Shown here: positions 17,158-25,848 of the stretch, piece after piece
How the letters are laid out: every line of letters begins with the position of its first letter
Numbering within the stretch: position 1 is the first letter of the stretch
Origin: Pseudomonas fluorescens
GTDB lineage: Bacteria; Pseudomonadota; Gammaproteobacteria; Pseudomonadales; Pseudomonadaceae
NCBI RefSeq assembly: GCF_001648775.1
Contig: NZ_LVEJ01000018.1
Location: 53,379-117,378, forward strand
Reading direction: 5' to 3'
Length of the DNA stretch: 64,000 nucleotides
The notes under the pieces: model-generated
Databases searched by the model: none
What the model saw: the letters and a program-made list of their open reading frames with translations, nothing else
What the model was told of the DNA's origin: nothing
Program-made: the position numbers and the translations under genes

Positions 17158-17610
17158 TTACAACGGCCACGTCAGTTCCTGAAGCAGGAAGAACCCATTA
17201 CAGGTGAGTTCACGCGTGTCATTCGTCTGGCGTGCCTTGCCGGCCAGCTTGAAGTCGTTGAAGGCATATCGATATAGGTTGGGATTGGGTTGAGTGACCG
17301 CGATGGTTGAAGAGGATGTCATTTCATATTCATAGACCTGGGTGCCCCGTTCGGTAACGACGCTTTCAGAGTAGTCAGGTGTGGAAGGAATCAGCAGGTT
17401 GCGAAACGACAGGTAAAGGTACCGTTTGCTCGATAAGCCATCGTTATGCCGGAAGGAAAAGTCGTAACCCCCCAACGGATTGAAAGACACCAATATGGCT
17501 GTCGTCGTGTAGCTGGACAGATCTAAATAGGTACCGCCAAGAGTGCCTTTCACATCAACGGTCAGTGACCCGAAAGTGAAGACTGCTGGGGACGCTTTTG
17601 GATTTGTCAT
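17158..17610 (-). CDS. Hypothetical protein, beta-rich, 150 residues
   Basis: Not recognised. AAGGA lies seven bases before the ATG at 17610, supporting translation. No signal peptide or membrane segment is seen. The sequence is rich in Thr, Ser, Tyr and Phe with alternating hydrophobic residues (FTFGSLTVDVKG, YLYLSFRNLLI), which suggests a small beta-sandwich. It has one cysteine near the end. It stands alone between repeats, and its lower GC suggests acquisition. Confidence 0.6.
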   Translation of the reverse strand: MTNPKASPAVFTFGSLTVDVKGTLGGTYLDLSSYTTTAILVSFNPLGGYDFSFRHNDGLSSKRYLYLSFRNLLIPSTPDYSESVVTERGTQVYEYEMTSSSTIAVTQPNPNLYRYAFNDFKLAGKARQTNDTRELTCNGFFLLQELTWPL

Positions 17611-17737
17611 GGGTGCTTCCTTGCCTGATTGGGTTGGAGAAGGAAGTCTGAGAGAAACGGCATAAACAGGTAACTGTCACATCTGACAGGTTTTTATGCC
17701 TGTTCGTGATGATGCCCTGTGAGGCGAGTTATATAGG

Positions 17738-17795
17738 CCCTGCTCGCGAAAGCGGTGGGTCAGTCACCACGCCTTCGCGAGCAGGCTCCCACAGG
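17738..17795. repeat. REP pair with degenerate left arm
   Basis: The right arm cgcgagcaggctcccacag is intact. The left arm keeps only ctgctcgcgaaagcgg. It lies between the two small genes. Confidence 0.75.
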
Positions 17796-17797
17796 GG

Positions 17798-18172
17798 TTA
17801 GTTGTGCGCGGAAGGTTGGGGGATTTCGTGGTTATCCAGCACCTGATTCACCGCCAGTTCGGCGAGCATGATGATTTGCTGGATCGCCAGCACCGTCCGT
17901 CGCTGCGGGATGTCGATGTAGGCGGCAATGTCGCTGGTCATCAGGCTGGCCTGTGCCAGTGATTCGCAGGCGTGGACCAGCAGGCTTTCGTTGTCCTGAT
18001 CGGGGGCGACCTGGAACATGGTGCTGGGTTTGTGGAAGCGCAGGGTTAAAGCGTTGGGTTTGAAGTAGTGGTCGAGGGCGCGTTCGGCGGCTTCGTGGAA
18101 TCGCTTCGAGCCGGGGAATTCGTAGGGGGTGGTGTCTTCGGTTTCTGGCGGATTGGGTGTTGGCTTTTTCAT
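17798..18172 (-). CDS. DUF6124-family small protein
   Basis: 124 residues from the ATG at 18172, chosen because GGAG stands seven bases upstream. The N-terminus (KPTPNPPE...TTPYE) and the helical body (FHEAAERALDHYFKP, ...QQIIMLAELAVN) match DUF6124, a Pseudomonas-restricted family of unknown function usually found as stand-alone genes. No signal peptide is seen; it is probably cytoplasmic and helical. Confidence 0.75.
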   Translation of the reverse strand: MKKPTPNPPETEDTTPYEFPGSKRFHEAAERALDHYFKPNALTLRFHKPSTMFQVAPDQDNESLLVHACESLAQASLMTSDIAAYIDIPQRRTVLAIQQIIMLAELAVNQVLDNHEIPQPSAHN

Positions 18173-18537
18173 AGTGACGCTCCGAATGATAAGTGGGGCT
18201 GTCACTCTCAATCACCGCGACGCGACTGAGGGTGGCAGCTGTACGCGGGTTCGCGGACCGAGCCATTCGGCAATCTCGGCATACCCGAAGGTATCCCGCG
18301 CACAGCCACCATCAAACCAAACAACAAGCGCCTGAGCGCTCCGGTCTGGGCCGGCGATTATGCATCAAATCGAATGAACTGCTCGGGCCGCGACGCCCGT
18401 TCGCTGAATTTGCAGCGACACCCAGAGCCTATCCAGCCGATTTCCGAGGCACAACCGACGCGACTTGTCGGAAAACTCCGCGCCACTTTCAACGTCTGTA
18501 GGACGAGTACATTTCCCACAGACAAACACTTTTCAAC
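18173..18537. other. Gap without a recognised gene
   Basis: Upstream region of the DUF6124 gene. I see no coding pattern on either strand, no RNA gene and no strong hairpin. Confidence 0.5.
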
Positions 18538-18629
18538 CTGTGGGAGCGAGCTTGCTCGCGAAAGCGCTGTGTCAGGCACCGTAGATGTTTAACGTGCTGA
18601 CGCCTTCGCGAGCAAGCTCGCTCCCACAG
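18538..18629. repeat. REPIN (gtgggagcgagc type)
   Basis: Two inverted copies of ctgtgggagcgagcttgctc / gagcaagctcgctcccacag flank a 40-base spacer containing gcgctgtgtcag. Confidence 0.92.
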
Positions 18630-18661
18630 GGTTCTCCTGTGGATGCAGAAATGGCGTGCAC

Positions 18662-18697
18662 AAAAAAGGCGATGCCCCTTGCGGGACATCGCCTTTG
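18662..18697 (-). terminator. Terminator of gcd
   Basis: On the minus strand, aaggcgatgtcccgcaaggg folds on gcatcgcctt and ends in TTTTTT, starting about 20 bases past the gcd stop. Confidence 0.88.
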
Positions 18698-18715
18698 TTT
18701 TACCGCCGCTACAGC

Positions 18716-21127
18716 TTATTCCGGCAGTTTGTAGGCAATGATGTAGTCGCCCATCTTGGTGCCCAGCGAGCCGTGACCACCGACAACCAACAGGACGTAT
18801 TGCTTGCCGTCCTTGCCGGTGTAGGTCATCGGGGTCGCTTGACCACCCGCCGGCAGACGCGATTTCCACAGCTCTTTACCGCTGTTCACGTCGTACGCGC
18901 GCAGGTACTGGTCGAGGGTGCCGCTGAGGAAGCCGACGCCGCCCGCAGTCACCATCGAGCCGCCCATGCTCGGCACGCCCAGGGTGAAGCCGATCGGGAT
19001 TGGCGAGCTGTCGCGGCTGGTGCCGTTTTTGCGTTTCCATACGACTTTGCCGGTGGTCAGGTCGATACCGGCAACGTAGCCCCAGGCCGGGGCCTGGCAC
19101 GGTACGCCGAGTGGCGACATGAACGGGTGCATGATCACCGCGTATGGGGCGCCAGTGTTCGGTTGCACGCCAGCGGTTTCGCTTTCGCGTTTGCTGCCGG
19201 CGGCGACTTGCTCGCGTGGCACCATTTTCGAAACGAAGGCCATGTAGTTCGGGCTGGTGAACAGCATTTGGCGAACCGGATCGACCGAAACGCCGCCCCA
19301 GTTGAACACGCCGACGTTACCCGGGTAGATCAGGCTGCCCTGTTCCGACGGCGGGGTGTACTGGCCTTCATAACGCAGTTCTTTGAACTGGATGCGGCAC
19401 AGCATCTGGTCGAACGGGCTCGCGCCCCACATGGCTTTTTCGGTCAGTTCCGGGGCCAGCAGGTTGAGGTCCGAACGGGCCTGGGTCGGTGCGGTGTGGT
19501 CGCCTTTGACGGCGCCTTGCGGTACCGGGATTTCCTTGATCGGAATGATCGGCGTGCCGTCACGACGGTCGAGGACGTACAGGCTGCCCTGTTTGGTCGG
19601 GGCGATCAGCGCCGGTTTGACGCCGTCGGCGGTTTTCATGTCGAGCAGGGTTGGCTGGCTGCCAACGTCCATGTCCCACAGGTCGTGGTGGGTGAACTGG
19701 TAGTTCCAGCGCACTTTACCGGTGGCCAGGTCCAGGGCGACGACGCCGGCGCTGAATTTCTCGGCGCCCGGGGTGCGGTCTGCGCCCCACTGGTCTGGGG
19801 TCTGGTTGCCCAGTGGCAGGTAAACCATGCCGAGTTTTTCGTCGACGCTGGCCAGCGACCACATGTTGGCCGAGTTGCGGCTGTAGGTTTCGCCCGGTGC
19901 CAAAGGCTCGGTGGCGTCTGGCTTGTCGCTGTCCCAGTTCCATACGAGGTGGCCGTCGCGCACGTCGAAGGCGCGGATCACGCCCGATGGCTCGTTGGTC
20001 GATTCGTTGTCGGTGACGTGACCGCCCATGATCACCAGATCACGAGTAATCGCCGCTGGCGAGGTGGAGTAGTAGCCACCAGCGGTGAACGGGCCGATGC
20101 CTTGGGTCAGGTCAACCACACCGTTGGTGCCGAAGCCTTCGCAGATTTTGCCGGTGTCGGCGTTCAAGGCGATCAGGCGGGCATCAGCGGTTGGCAGGTA
20201 CAGACGACGCGGGCAAGCCTGAGCAACGGCTTTGCCGGCTTCGGAAATCACAGCCGAGGCTGCGTTTTCAGTTTTCGCGTAAGCCGCTTCGTCGTAGTAC
20301 GACACGCCACGGCAAGTCATGTGGGCGAAGCCTTTGAAGCCGACCGGGCTCTTGATCTGCGGGTCGAAGCGCCACAGTTCTTTGCCGGTGTCCGGATCCA
20401 GTGCCAACACTTTGCTGTGCGCGGTGCAGGCGTAGACCATGCCGTTGGCTTTCAGCGGGGTGTTTTCGTTGGTCAGTTCAACCGGGTCATCAGCGGTCGG
20501 CAGGTCGCCGGTCTGGATGCGCCAGGCTTCTTGCAGCTTGCCGACGTTGGCCGGGGTGATCTGCTTCAGCGGCGAATAACGGTCACCGAATTCGGTGCGG
20601 CCGTAGGCCTGCCAGTCGCCATCGGGCATCGCTGGTGCGGTGCTGGTGGTGTCAGCGGTGTCGCGGCCCAGTTCGCCGAAGGTTTCGCCCGGGTGGGTGA
20701 ACAGGCTGATCAGCGCGGTGAGACCGGCCAGAACCACGGCCACAGTCAGGCCGCGAGTGCCCATCGGCGCCGGGCCGTCAAGCAGCAGCGGACGACGGAA
20801 CCACGGCAGCAACATCACGAAGCCGAGGACGAACCACAGGGCCAGACGTGGCACCAGTTGCCACCAGTCCAGACCGACTTCCCACAGCGCCCAAACGGTG
20901 CTGGCAAACAGGACGATGGCATACAGGCCCAGCGCCGCACGACGGCGCAGCAGCAACAGGATGCCGCTCAGCGCAATGCCGATACCGGCCAGCAGGTAGT
21001 ACAGCGAGCCGCCGAGCATGCTCAGCTTGACCCCACCGGCCAACATGGCCAGGCCCATCAGTAGAAGCAGAATGCCGAGCAGGCTCGGTAGCAAACGGCC
21101 CCGACTCGAAGCACTTTCGGTGCTCAT
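18716..21127 (-). CDS. gcd: Membrane-bound PQQ-dependent glucose dehydrogenase
   Basis: Oxidises D-glucose to gluconolactone on the periplasmic face and passes electrons to ubiquinone. 803 residues, the family length. Five N-terminal membrane helices occupy about residues 10-145. The PQQ-binding eight-blade propeller follows, with motifs such as DWQAYGRT, YRIQ-like blade signatures, HMTCRGVSYY, TADARLIALNADTG, and the end LVVGGHGSLGTKMGDYIIAYKLP. It lies downstream of oprB on the same strand with a REPIN between. Gluconate made here feeds acidification and phosphate solubilisation in fluorescent pseudomonads. Confidence 0.97.
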   Translation of the reverse strand: MSTESASSRGRLLPSLLGILLLLMGLAMLAGGVKLSMLGGSLYYLLAGIGIALSGILLLLRRRAALGLYAIVLFASTVWALWEVGLDWWQLVPRLALWFVLGFVMLLPWFRRPLLLDGPAPMGTRGLTVAVVLAGLTALISLFTHPGETFGELGRDTADTTSTAPAMPDGDWQAYGRTEFGDRYSPLKQITPANVGKLQEAWRIQTGDLPTADDPVELTNENTPLKANGMVYACTAHSKVLALDPDTGKELWRFDPQIKSPVGFKGFAHMTCRGVSYYDEAAYAKTENAASAVISEAGKAVAQACPRRLYLPTADARLIALNADTGKICEGFGTNGVVDLTQGIGPFTAGGYYSTSPAAITRDLVIMGGHVTDNESTNEPSGVIRAFDVRDGHLVWNWDSDKPDATEPLAPGETYSRNSANMWSLASVDEKLGMVYLPLGNQTPDQWGADRTPGAEKFSAGVVALDLATGKVRWNYQFTHHDLWDMDVGSQPTLLDMKTADGVKPALIAPTKQGSLYVLDRRDGTPIIPIKEIPVPQGAVKGDHTAPTQARSDLNLLAPELTEKAMWGASPFDQMLCRIQFKELRYEGQYTPPSEQGSLIYPGNVGVFNWGGVSVDPVRQMLFTSPNYMAFVSKMVPREQVAAGSKRESETAGVQPNTGAPYAVIMHPFMSPLGVPCQAPAWGYVAGIDLTTGKVVWKRKNGTSRDSSPIPIGFTLGVPSMGGSMVTAGGVGFLSGTLDQYLRAYDVNSGKELWKSRLPAGGQATPMTYTGKDGKQYVLLVVGGHGSLGTKMGDYIIAYKLPE

Positions 21128-21235
21128 AGTGTGATTCTCCGTGACGTTTTATGTAGTCCCGCGCTGTAGTCACTGTAGATGACGATTTGGCGTGGGCATG
21201 GTTCAGATAAAAACTTGTCTAGCTAACGAATTTCA

Positions 21236-21326
21236 TGTGGGAGCGAGCCTGCTCGCGAAAGCGCTATGTCAGACGACTTCTTTGGTGAAGTTGAAATTGC
21301 TTTCGCGAGCAGGCTCGCTCCCACAT
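21236..21326. repeat. REPIN (gtgggagcgagc type) between oprB and gcd
   Basis: Inverted arms atgtgggagcgagcctgctc / gagcaggctcgctcccacat. It may uncouple or stabilise the oprB and gcd transcripts. Confidence 0.9.
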
Positions 21327-21343
21327 TGGGGTTCAGTGGTTCT

Positions 21344-22705
21344 TTAGAACGACGACTGGATCTTGATCCCGCCGATCAGGGCGTCGTCGACGTTGTTCAC
21401 GCCACCGGGGTGGCGGATGTATTGCAGGTTCGGGCGTACGGTCAGCCAGTTGGTCACGTGCACGCCGTAATACAGCTCGGCGCTGTATTCGGTGTCTTGC
21501 GGCGGCAAGTAGGACGGATCGTCGTAGTCGTAAACCGCGTTGGCCTGATTGCTCGCCTCGGCGTTTTTGCGGAAGGCCGGGTTGACGTGCACGCGGGCGA
21601 GGGCGAAACCGATGTCGTCCTTGGCGCGCGCGTCGAACGGGCCTTTGTAGGTGATGCCGGCCTGCACGTAGTTGTCGATCGCGTTGGTTTTCTTGTCGTG
21701 CATCGTGCCGTTGGCGAATACGCTCAAGCCGCGGCTGTTGTCGCTGGCAACGCTGGTGACTTGCTGCTGGATGCCCAGCCACACGCCGTGTTTGCTCGAC
21801 GCGCTGCGATAGGCTTCGCCGCTCAGCGCTGCCGGTTGGCCTTGGCTGTCTTTATAGACGTCGCTGGCCTTGGCATTGCTGTAGTAGTAACCGGCGCGGT
21901 ATTCGCCTGGCAGGCCGTTGAATTTCGGCGTCCACACCAGTTCGATCGGCAGGATTGCGCCCTGGGTGCCGCTGCCGCTGAGTTTGAAGCCGTTGCCGCG
22001 ATCGAGGTTCGACGGGTTCTGCTCGTAGGCGCCGACCTGCGCATACAACTCTGGCGTCAGGTGATATTTGACGCGTAGCGCCCATTGGCTGACCGGCCAG
22101 TTGTACCAGATGCCGCCCACCCAGTTGCCGACCTGCGAGCCGCAGAACGCGAGGTTCTGGAAGTCGCACGGGAAGCTGTTGAAGTCTTCGCCTTCGCCGA
22201 AACGGCCGACTTTGATGTCGAGTTTCTGATCGAAGAATTTCTGCTGATACCACATCTGCGTCAGCCGCGTGGTCTGGCCACGGCCCCAGACTTCCTGCGC
22301 CGAGGTGAAGCCGCCAACGCGCGGATCGTTGATGCGGTCGTTGCTGATGTTGTTGCCGCTGCGTTTGGTGATGGTCAGTTGAAACTCGGCGTCGTCCCAG
22401 CCAAGGATCTTTTGCAGGTCCAGGTGTGTACCCAGGCCGAACTGATCGCTGTAACGCGCGGTGCGGTCGTGGTCGTAGCCGCCGTGCAGGTTGCTGCCCA
22501 TTTCGCCGGTGTAATCGAGCTTGAAGTCGTAGCCTTTTTCCGAGAGTTCGGTGCGCGTGCCGTTCCAGTCACCGAGCATGTACGGTGATTCACTGTCGAA
22601 CGCGGGCGCCGCTTGGGCGCAAGTGGCGAGGCCCAGGGCGGTGCAGCCGCCAAGGGTGCGCAGAGCTAAGATAGCGCTGTCTCGGGAGAAGGAAAAATCG
22701 GGCAT
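21344..22705 (-). CDS. oprB: Carbohydrate-selective porin, OprB family
   Basis: Outer-membrane channel for glucose and similar sugars. 453 residues from the ATG at 22705, which gives a Sec signal ending AQAAPAF; the frame is open further upstream but lacks a signal there. The mature part shows DWNGTRTELSEKGYDFKLDY, FGLGTHLDLQKILGW, and repeated aromatic-rich beta strands, with a terminal phenylalanine (QSSF) as in outer-membrane barrels. It lies upstream of gcd on the same strand; together they handle periplasmic glucose. Confidence 0.94.
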   Translation of the reverse strand: MPDFSFSRDSAILALRTLGGCTALGLATCAQAAPAFDSESPYMLGDWNGTRTELSEKGYDFKLDYTGEMGSNLHGGYDHDRTARYSDQFGLGTHLDLQKILGWDDAEFQLTITKRSGNNISNDRINDPRVGGFTSAQEVWGRGQTTRLTQMWYQQKFFDQKLDIKVGRFGEGEDFNSFPCDFQNLAFCGSQVGNWVGGIWYNWPVSQWALRVKYHLTPELYAQVGAYEQNPSNLDRGNGFKLSGSGTQGAILPIELVWTPKFNGLPGEYRAGYYYSNAKASDVYKDSQGQPAALSGEAYRSASSKHGVWLGIQQQVTSVASDNSRGLSVFANGTMHDKKTNAIDNYVQAGITYKGPFDARAKDDIGFALARVHVNPAFRKNAEASNQANAVYDYDDPSYLPPQDTEYSAELYYGVHVTNWLTVRPNLQYIRHPGGVNNVDDALIGGIKIQSSF

Positions 22706-23005
22706 GGCTAAGTCTTTTTTTGGTGTTTTCGGGGTGCGGGCTGAGTGCTTCAATAAGTCGCAGGCAGTGAAGCGATTCAGCGGAAGGGCGGCAGGATAAT
22801 GATCTGTTACAAAAAGACAAAGGCCTTTTGTGAACATGCAGCGTTTCGGATTCGGTAACAGTGCGGCAAACGGGCGCATTGTGAGCCGGGTCGTGGCCTG
22901 CGATCTTTCCGGGTTGGCCTACATTTGAAGGTAGGCCTTCCACCCAACCAGCCCCTCGGCTAAGGTGCGCGGCTTCTGCATTTTCACTTCGCCCAAAGGC
23001 CTGGC

Positions 23006-23236
23006 ATGAACGAACAAACCCCCGATCCGCTGCACGGCGTCACCCTTGAACAAATCCTCAATGCACTGGTGAGCCATTACGAATGGTCGGGGCTGGCCGA
23101 GCGCATCGATATCCGCTGCTTCAAGAGCGACCCGAGCATCAAGTCGAGCCTGACGTTCCTGCGCAAAACCCCGTGGGCACGTGAGAAAGTCGAGCGTCTG
23201 TACGTGAAGTTGATGCGCACCAAGCGACCGCTCTGA
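23006..23236 (+). CDS. VF530-family DNA-binding protein
   Basis: 76 residues. The whole protein matches the VF530 (DUF2132) fold: DPLHGVTLEQILNALV, then IRCFKSDPSIKSSLTFLRKTPWAR. A solved Vibrio member was described as a DNA-binding domain; the biological role is unknown. The next gene starts two bases after its stop. Confidence 0.88.
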   Translation: MNEQTPDPLHGVTLEQILNALVSHYEWSGLAERIDIRCFKSDPSIKSSLTFLRKTPWAREKVERLYVKLMRTKRPL

Positions 23237-23237
23237 C

Positions 23238-23876
23238 ATGGACGCCGGTTGGCGCCGTCGCCTGATCACCTGCGCAGCCGTATTGGGCTGGGCCGGATTG
23301 GGCATTCAGCTGTACCTGATTTTCTTCGCACGCTTGAGTATCGGTGCCAGCCTGTTGGGCGGGCTGGTGAGTTTTTTCAGTTACTTCACGATTCTGACCA
23401 ACACGCTGGTGGCGACGGTGTTGACCTGCGCCGTGAGCGAGCGCGAATCCGCCGCGCGCCGCTGGTTTTTGCAGCCGTGGGTGAGCAGTGGGATTGCCGT
23501 GAGCATTGCGGTGGTCGGGCTTGCGTACAGCCTTTTGCTGCGGCATTTGTGGCATCCCGAAGGTTGGCAATTTATTGCCGATGAACTGCTGCACGATGTG
23601 ATGCCGCTGCTGTTTCTGGGCTATTGGTGGGTGTGCGTGCCCAAGGGCACGTTGCGCTGGTGGCATCTGCCGCTGTGGCTGATTTATCCGTTGGTTTATT
23701 TCATCTACGCCTTGCTGCGCGGGCATTTGCTCGGCGCGTATGCGTATCCGTTCATTGATGTGGCGCTGTTGGGTTATCCACAGGTGCTAGTCAATGCCGG
23801 GGGGATATTGCTGGGGTTTTTGGTGATTGGGTTGGCGTTGATTGGCCTCGATCGCTGGCGGTCAGTACGAAGTTAA
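23238..23876 (+). CDS. Pr6Pr-family integral membrane protein
   Basis: 212 residues with about six transmembrane helices. SYFTILTNTLVA near residue 50 and HDVMPLLFLGYWW near 120, plus YPLVYFIYALLRG, are typical of the Pr6Pr (FAR-17a/AIG1-like) family. The function is unestablished. It starts two bases after the VF530 stop and so is in an operon with it. Confidence 0.85.
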   Translation: MDAGWRRRLITCAAVLGWAGLGIQLYLIFFARLSIGASLLGGLVSFFSYFTILTNTLVATVLTCAVSERESAARRWFLQPWVSSGIAVSIAVVGLAYSLLLRHLWHPEGWQFIADELLHDVMPLLFLGYWWVCVPKGTLRWWHLPLWLIYPLVYFIYALLRGHLLGAYAYPFIDVALLGYPQVLVNAGGILLGFLVIGLALIGLDRWRSVRS

Positions 23877-23882
23877 AGTTCT

Positions 23883-23972
23883 ATGTGGGAGCGAGCATGC
23901 TCGCGAAAGCGGTTCGTCAGTCAGTATTGAGGCGACTGATCCGCCGTATTCGCGAGCAAGCTCGCTCCCACA
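23883..23972. repeat. REPIN (gtgggagcgagc type)
   Basis: Arms tgtgggagcgagcatgctcg and cgagcaagctcgctcccaca flank a 45-base spacer between two convergent genes. Confidence 0.92.
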
Positions 23973-23978
23973 GGGATA

Positions 23979-24761
23979 TCACGCTTCTTCAGATCCTTCG
24001 GCGCGCCAGTAGCCGACGGCTTTGATCAGTTGCTCATCCAGCCCGTGCTCATCGATCAGCACCCGGCGAATCTGCCGTGAAACTTTCGTTTCGGTCGCCA
24101 CCCACGCATACAGATTGCCCTTGGGTACCTGCAACTGCTTCACCGTGGTCAGCAGATTGTCCTTGCCGCCTTCGCGCAGCACCCAGATCACATTGACCTG
24201 CGCCGCACTCTCCAGCACTTGCTGCTCGGCACCGTTTTCCACTTCGATCACCACCAGCGCCTTGCGATTGGCCGCCAGGCCTTCGAGGCGACGGGCGATG
24301 GCGGGCAGGGCGGTTTCGTCGCCGATCAGCAAATAGCTGTCGAAAATATCCGGCACGATCATCGAGCCGCGCGGCCCGCCGATGTGCAGAAATTGCCCCG
24401 GCGCGGCTTGCTCGGCCCAGGTCGATGCAGGGCCGTCACCGTGCAGGACAAAATCGATATCCAGTTCCAGCGCATCGAGGTCATAACGGCGCGGCGTGTA
24501 GTCGCGCATTTCGGGCGTCGGGCCGTCGTTCTTGCCACCGAGCACCATGGTTTCGAGCGCCGCCGTCTGTTCGGCGTTCTGCGGGAACAGCAGTTTGACG
24601 TGATCGTCCGTGCCCAGGCTGATGAACCCGGCCAGTTGCGGCCCGCCGAGGGTGATGCGGCGCATGCGCGGCGTCAGGTCGACCACACGCAACACCTCAA
24701 GCTTGCGGCGTTTGATTTCGTGCATCACGCGGTGAATGGTTTGGGTATCGACTGCAGTCAT
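23979..24761 (-). CDS. Siderophore-interacting protein (YqjH/ViuB-like FAD ferric reductase)
   Basis: NAD(P)H-dependent flavin reductase that frees iron from imported ferric siderophores in the cytoplasm. 260 residues. R-D-Y-T-P-R-R-Y is the FAD-binding RxYT motif. HIGGPRGSM, LLIGDETALPAIARRLE and a C-terminal GYWRAE segment (as GYWR/K in the family) are present. It overlaps the upstream PadR gene by four bases, matching the E. coli yqjI-yqjH pairing, where the regulator responds to nickel and iron. Confidence 0.92.
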   Translation of the reverse strand: MTAVDTQTIHRVMHEIKRRKLEVLRVVDLTPRMRRITLGGPQLAGFISLGTDDHVKLLFPQNAEQTAALETMVLGGKNDGPTPEMRDYTPRRYDLDALELDIDFVLHGDGPASTWAEQAAPGQFLHIGGPRGSMIVPDIFDSYLLIGDETALPAIARRLEGLAANRKALVVIEVENGAEQQVLESAAQVNVIWVLREGGKDNLLTTVKQLQVPKGNLYAWVATETKVSRQIRRVLIDEHGLDEQLIKAVGYWRAEGSEEA

Positions 24762-25333
24762 TCGGCTTTCTCCGAGGCAGGTTGAACGGCAGGGCCGTCG
24801 ACGATGGCTTTGGCGGTGTCGTTGAGCAGGTCACGCACCCGCAGGATTTCTTCCGGGCTCCAGCGCCCGTGGTGCATTTGCAGGGCGTGGCGCAAGTTGT
24901 GCACCGCCTCATGAATTTCTGCCGGCCGGTCATGGCCGCGCAGTGAGCGTTTGCTGACGTCGATGCGCATGCGCACGCCGTCGAGGGCAACGGCTTGTTC
25001 GCTCAAGGACAAACGTCCGGCCTCGGTGACGCTGTAGCGTTTTTTGCCGCCCTCGGCGTCGCCGGCAATCAGGTCGCTTTCTTCCAGAAAGGTCAGCGTC
25101 GGGTAGATCACGCCGGGGCTCGGGCTGTAGGCGCCGTCGAACATGCCTTCGATCTGGCGGATCAGATCGTAGCCGTGGCACGGCTGTTCGGCGATCAACG
25201 CCAGCAGCAGCAATTTCAAGTCGCCGGGGGCGAATACCCGTGGGCCACGGCCGCCGCGTTCGCGTCCGGGCCGCTTTTCAAAGCCGTCACGGCCGTCGCC
25301 ATGCTCGCGGTGGGGGGAATGATGGTCTCTCAT
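24758..25333 (-). CDS. PadR-family regulator, YqjI-like, with His-rich N-terminus
   Basis: 191 residues. A metal-binding-looking N-terminal tail (DHHSPHREH) precedes a PadR winged helix: FAPGDLKLLLLALI, PCHGYDLIRQIE, SPSPGVIYPTLTFLEE, KKRYSVTEAG. The C-terminal helices serve for dimerisation. E. coli YqjI has the same layout and represses its own gene and the ferric reductase gene yqjH; nickel relieves it. The gene is coupled to the siderophore-interacting protein gene, and a perfect palindrome lies 35 bases upstream of its start. Confidence 0.88.
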   Translation of the reverse strand: MRDHHSPHREHGDGRDGFEKRPGRERGGRGPRVFAPGDLKLLLLALIAEQPCHGYDLIRQIEGMFDGAYSPSPGVIYPTLTFLEESDLIAGDAEGGKKRYSVTEAGRLSLSEQAVALDGVRMRIDVSKRSLRGHDRPAEIHEAVHNLRHALQMHHGRWSPEEILRVRDLLNDTAKAIVDGPAVQPASEKAE

Positions 25334-25367
25334 TTCAGTCTTCTCTCGTCGTGTTTAGATACAACTT

Positions 25368-25379
25368 AAGATATATCTT
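25368..25379. promoter_or_regulatory. Likely PadR operator
   Basis: AAGATATATCTT is a perfect 12-base palindrome upstream of the PadR start, with the related half sites TTAGATACAAC next to it. TA-rich inverted repeats are the known targets of YqjI-type PadR proteins. Autoregulation is inferred. Confidence 0.6.
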
Positions 25380-25848
25380 TACGCCATGACAAGCGCTTTT
25401 TCCCCGGCCGTGCATTCGCCAGACCAGCGGCGATTCGCTGCCCGAACCTGTTGCGCAAGCAAGACGCAACCTCACAGATCAGACTTTTATCAGCGCTATT
25501 TACAACTACAAAGTTAAAGCTTTAACTCTATTGGTGTTTGAGTTATTACTCTATAAGTTGCAAGTGGGCGTATTTACTGGCTGAAGTTGCTGTATGGTTT
25601 TTTCAGTAAAACTGTCTGTAGGGCGCAACTTACAGTCATCGTTTTATATTTGAGTTTTTCGGTATTTTTTCTTTCTGGTCATGGGGTTGTTTAACTACAA
25701 GTTCTTAGGAAGTTACTTGCTTACTTTCCAGAGTGAACAGCCGATCATGCCTCGGCGTTGAAAGCTCAAAACAACACCGGTGCCAAGCAGGTAGGCGTTG
25801 TTTGAACTTTCAATGAATCTTTTCACTAAAGAAAACAGGTACTGACCG
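25380..25848. promoter_or_regulatory. AT-rich regulatory region of the fimbrial locus
   Basis: About 470 bases without a gene, much richer in A/T than the flanks. It holds the perfect 16-base palindrome AGTTAAAGCTTTAACT (25512-25527), the dyad GAGTTATTACTC (25540-25551), and TTTACTG/CAGTAAA (about 25568-25609). Regulator and nucleoid-protein (H-NS/MvaT-like) binding is likely but inferred. Confidence 0.55.
25758..25813 (+). promoter_or_regulatory. Long imperfect hairpin in the pilin mRNA leader
   Basis: ttgaaagctcaaaacaac (25758-25775) and gttgtttgaactttcaa (25797-25813) pair with one mismatch and one bulge. The hairpin ends 35 bases before the pilin start. It could stabilise the abundant pilin message or be a regulator's inverted repeat. 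Confidence 0.55.

Noticed and set aside
18656..21064. Open frame of about 800 codons on the plus strand opposite gcd
   Set aside because: It mirrors gcd exactly, has no domain pattern and is rich in Arg, His, Gln and Val as expected for an antisense shadow of high-GC coding DNA.
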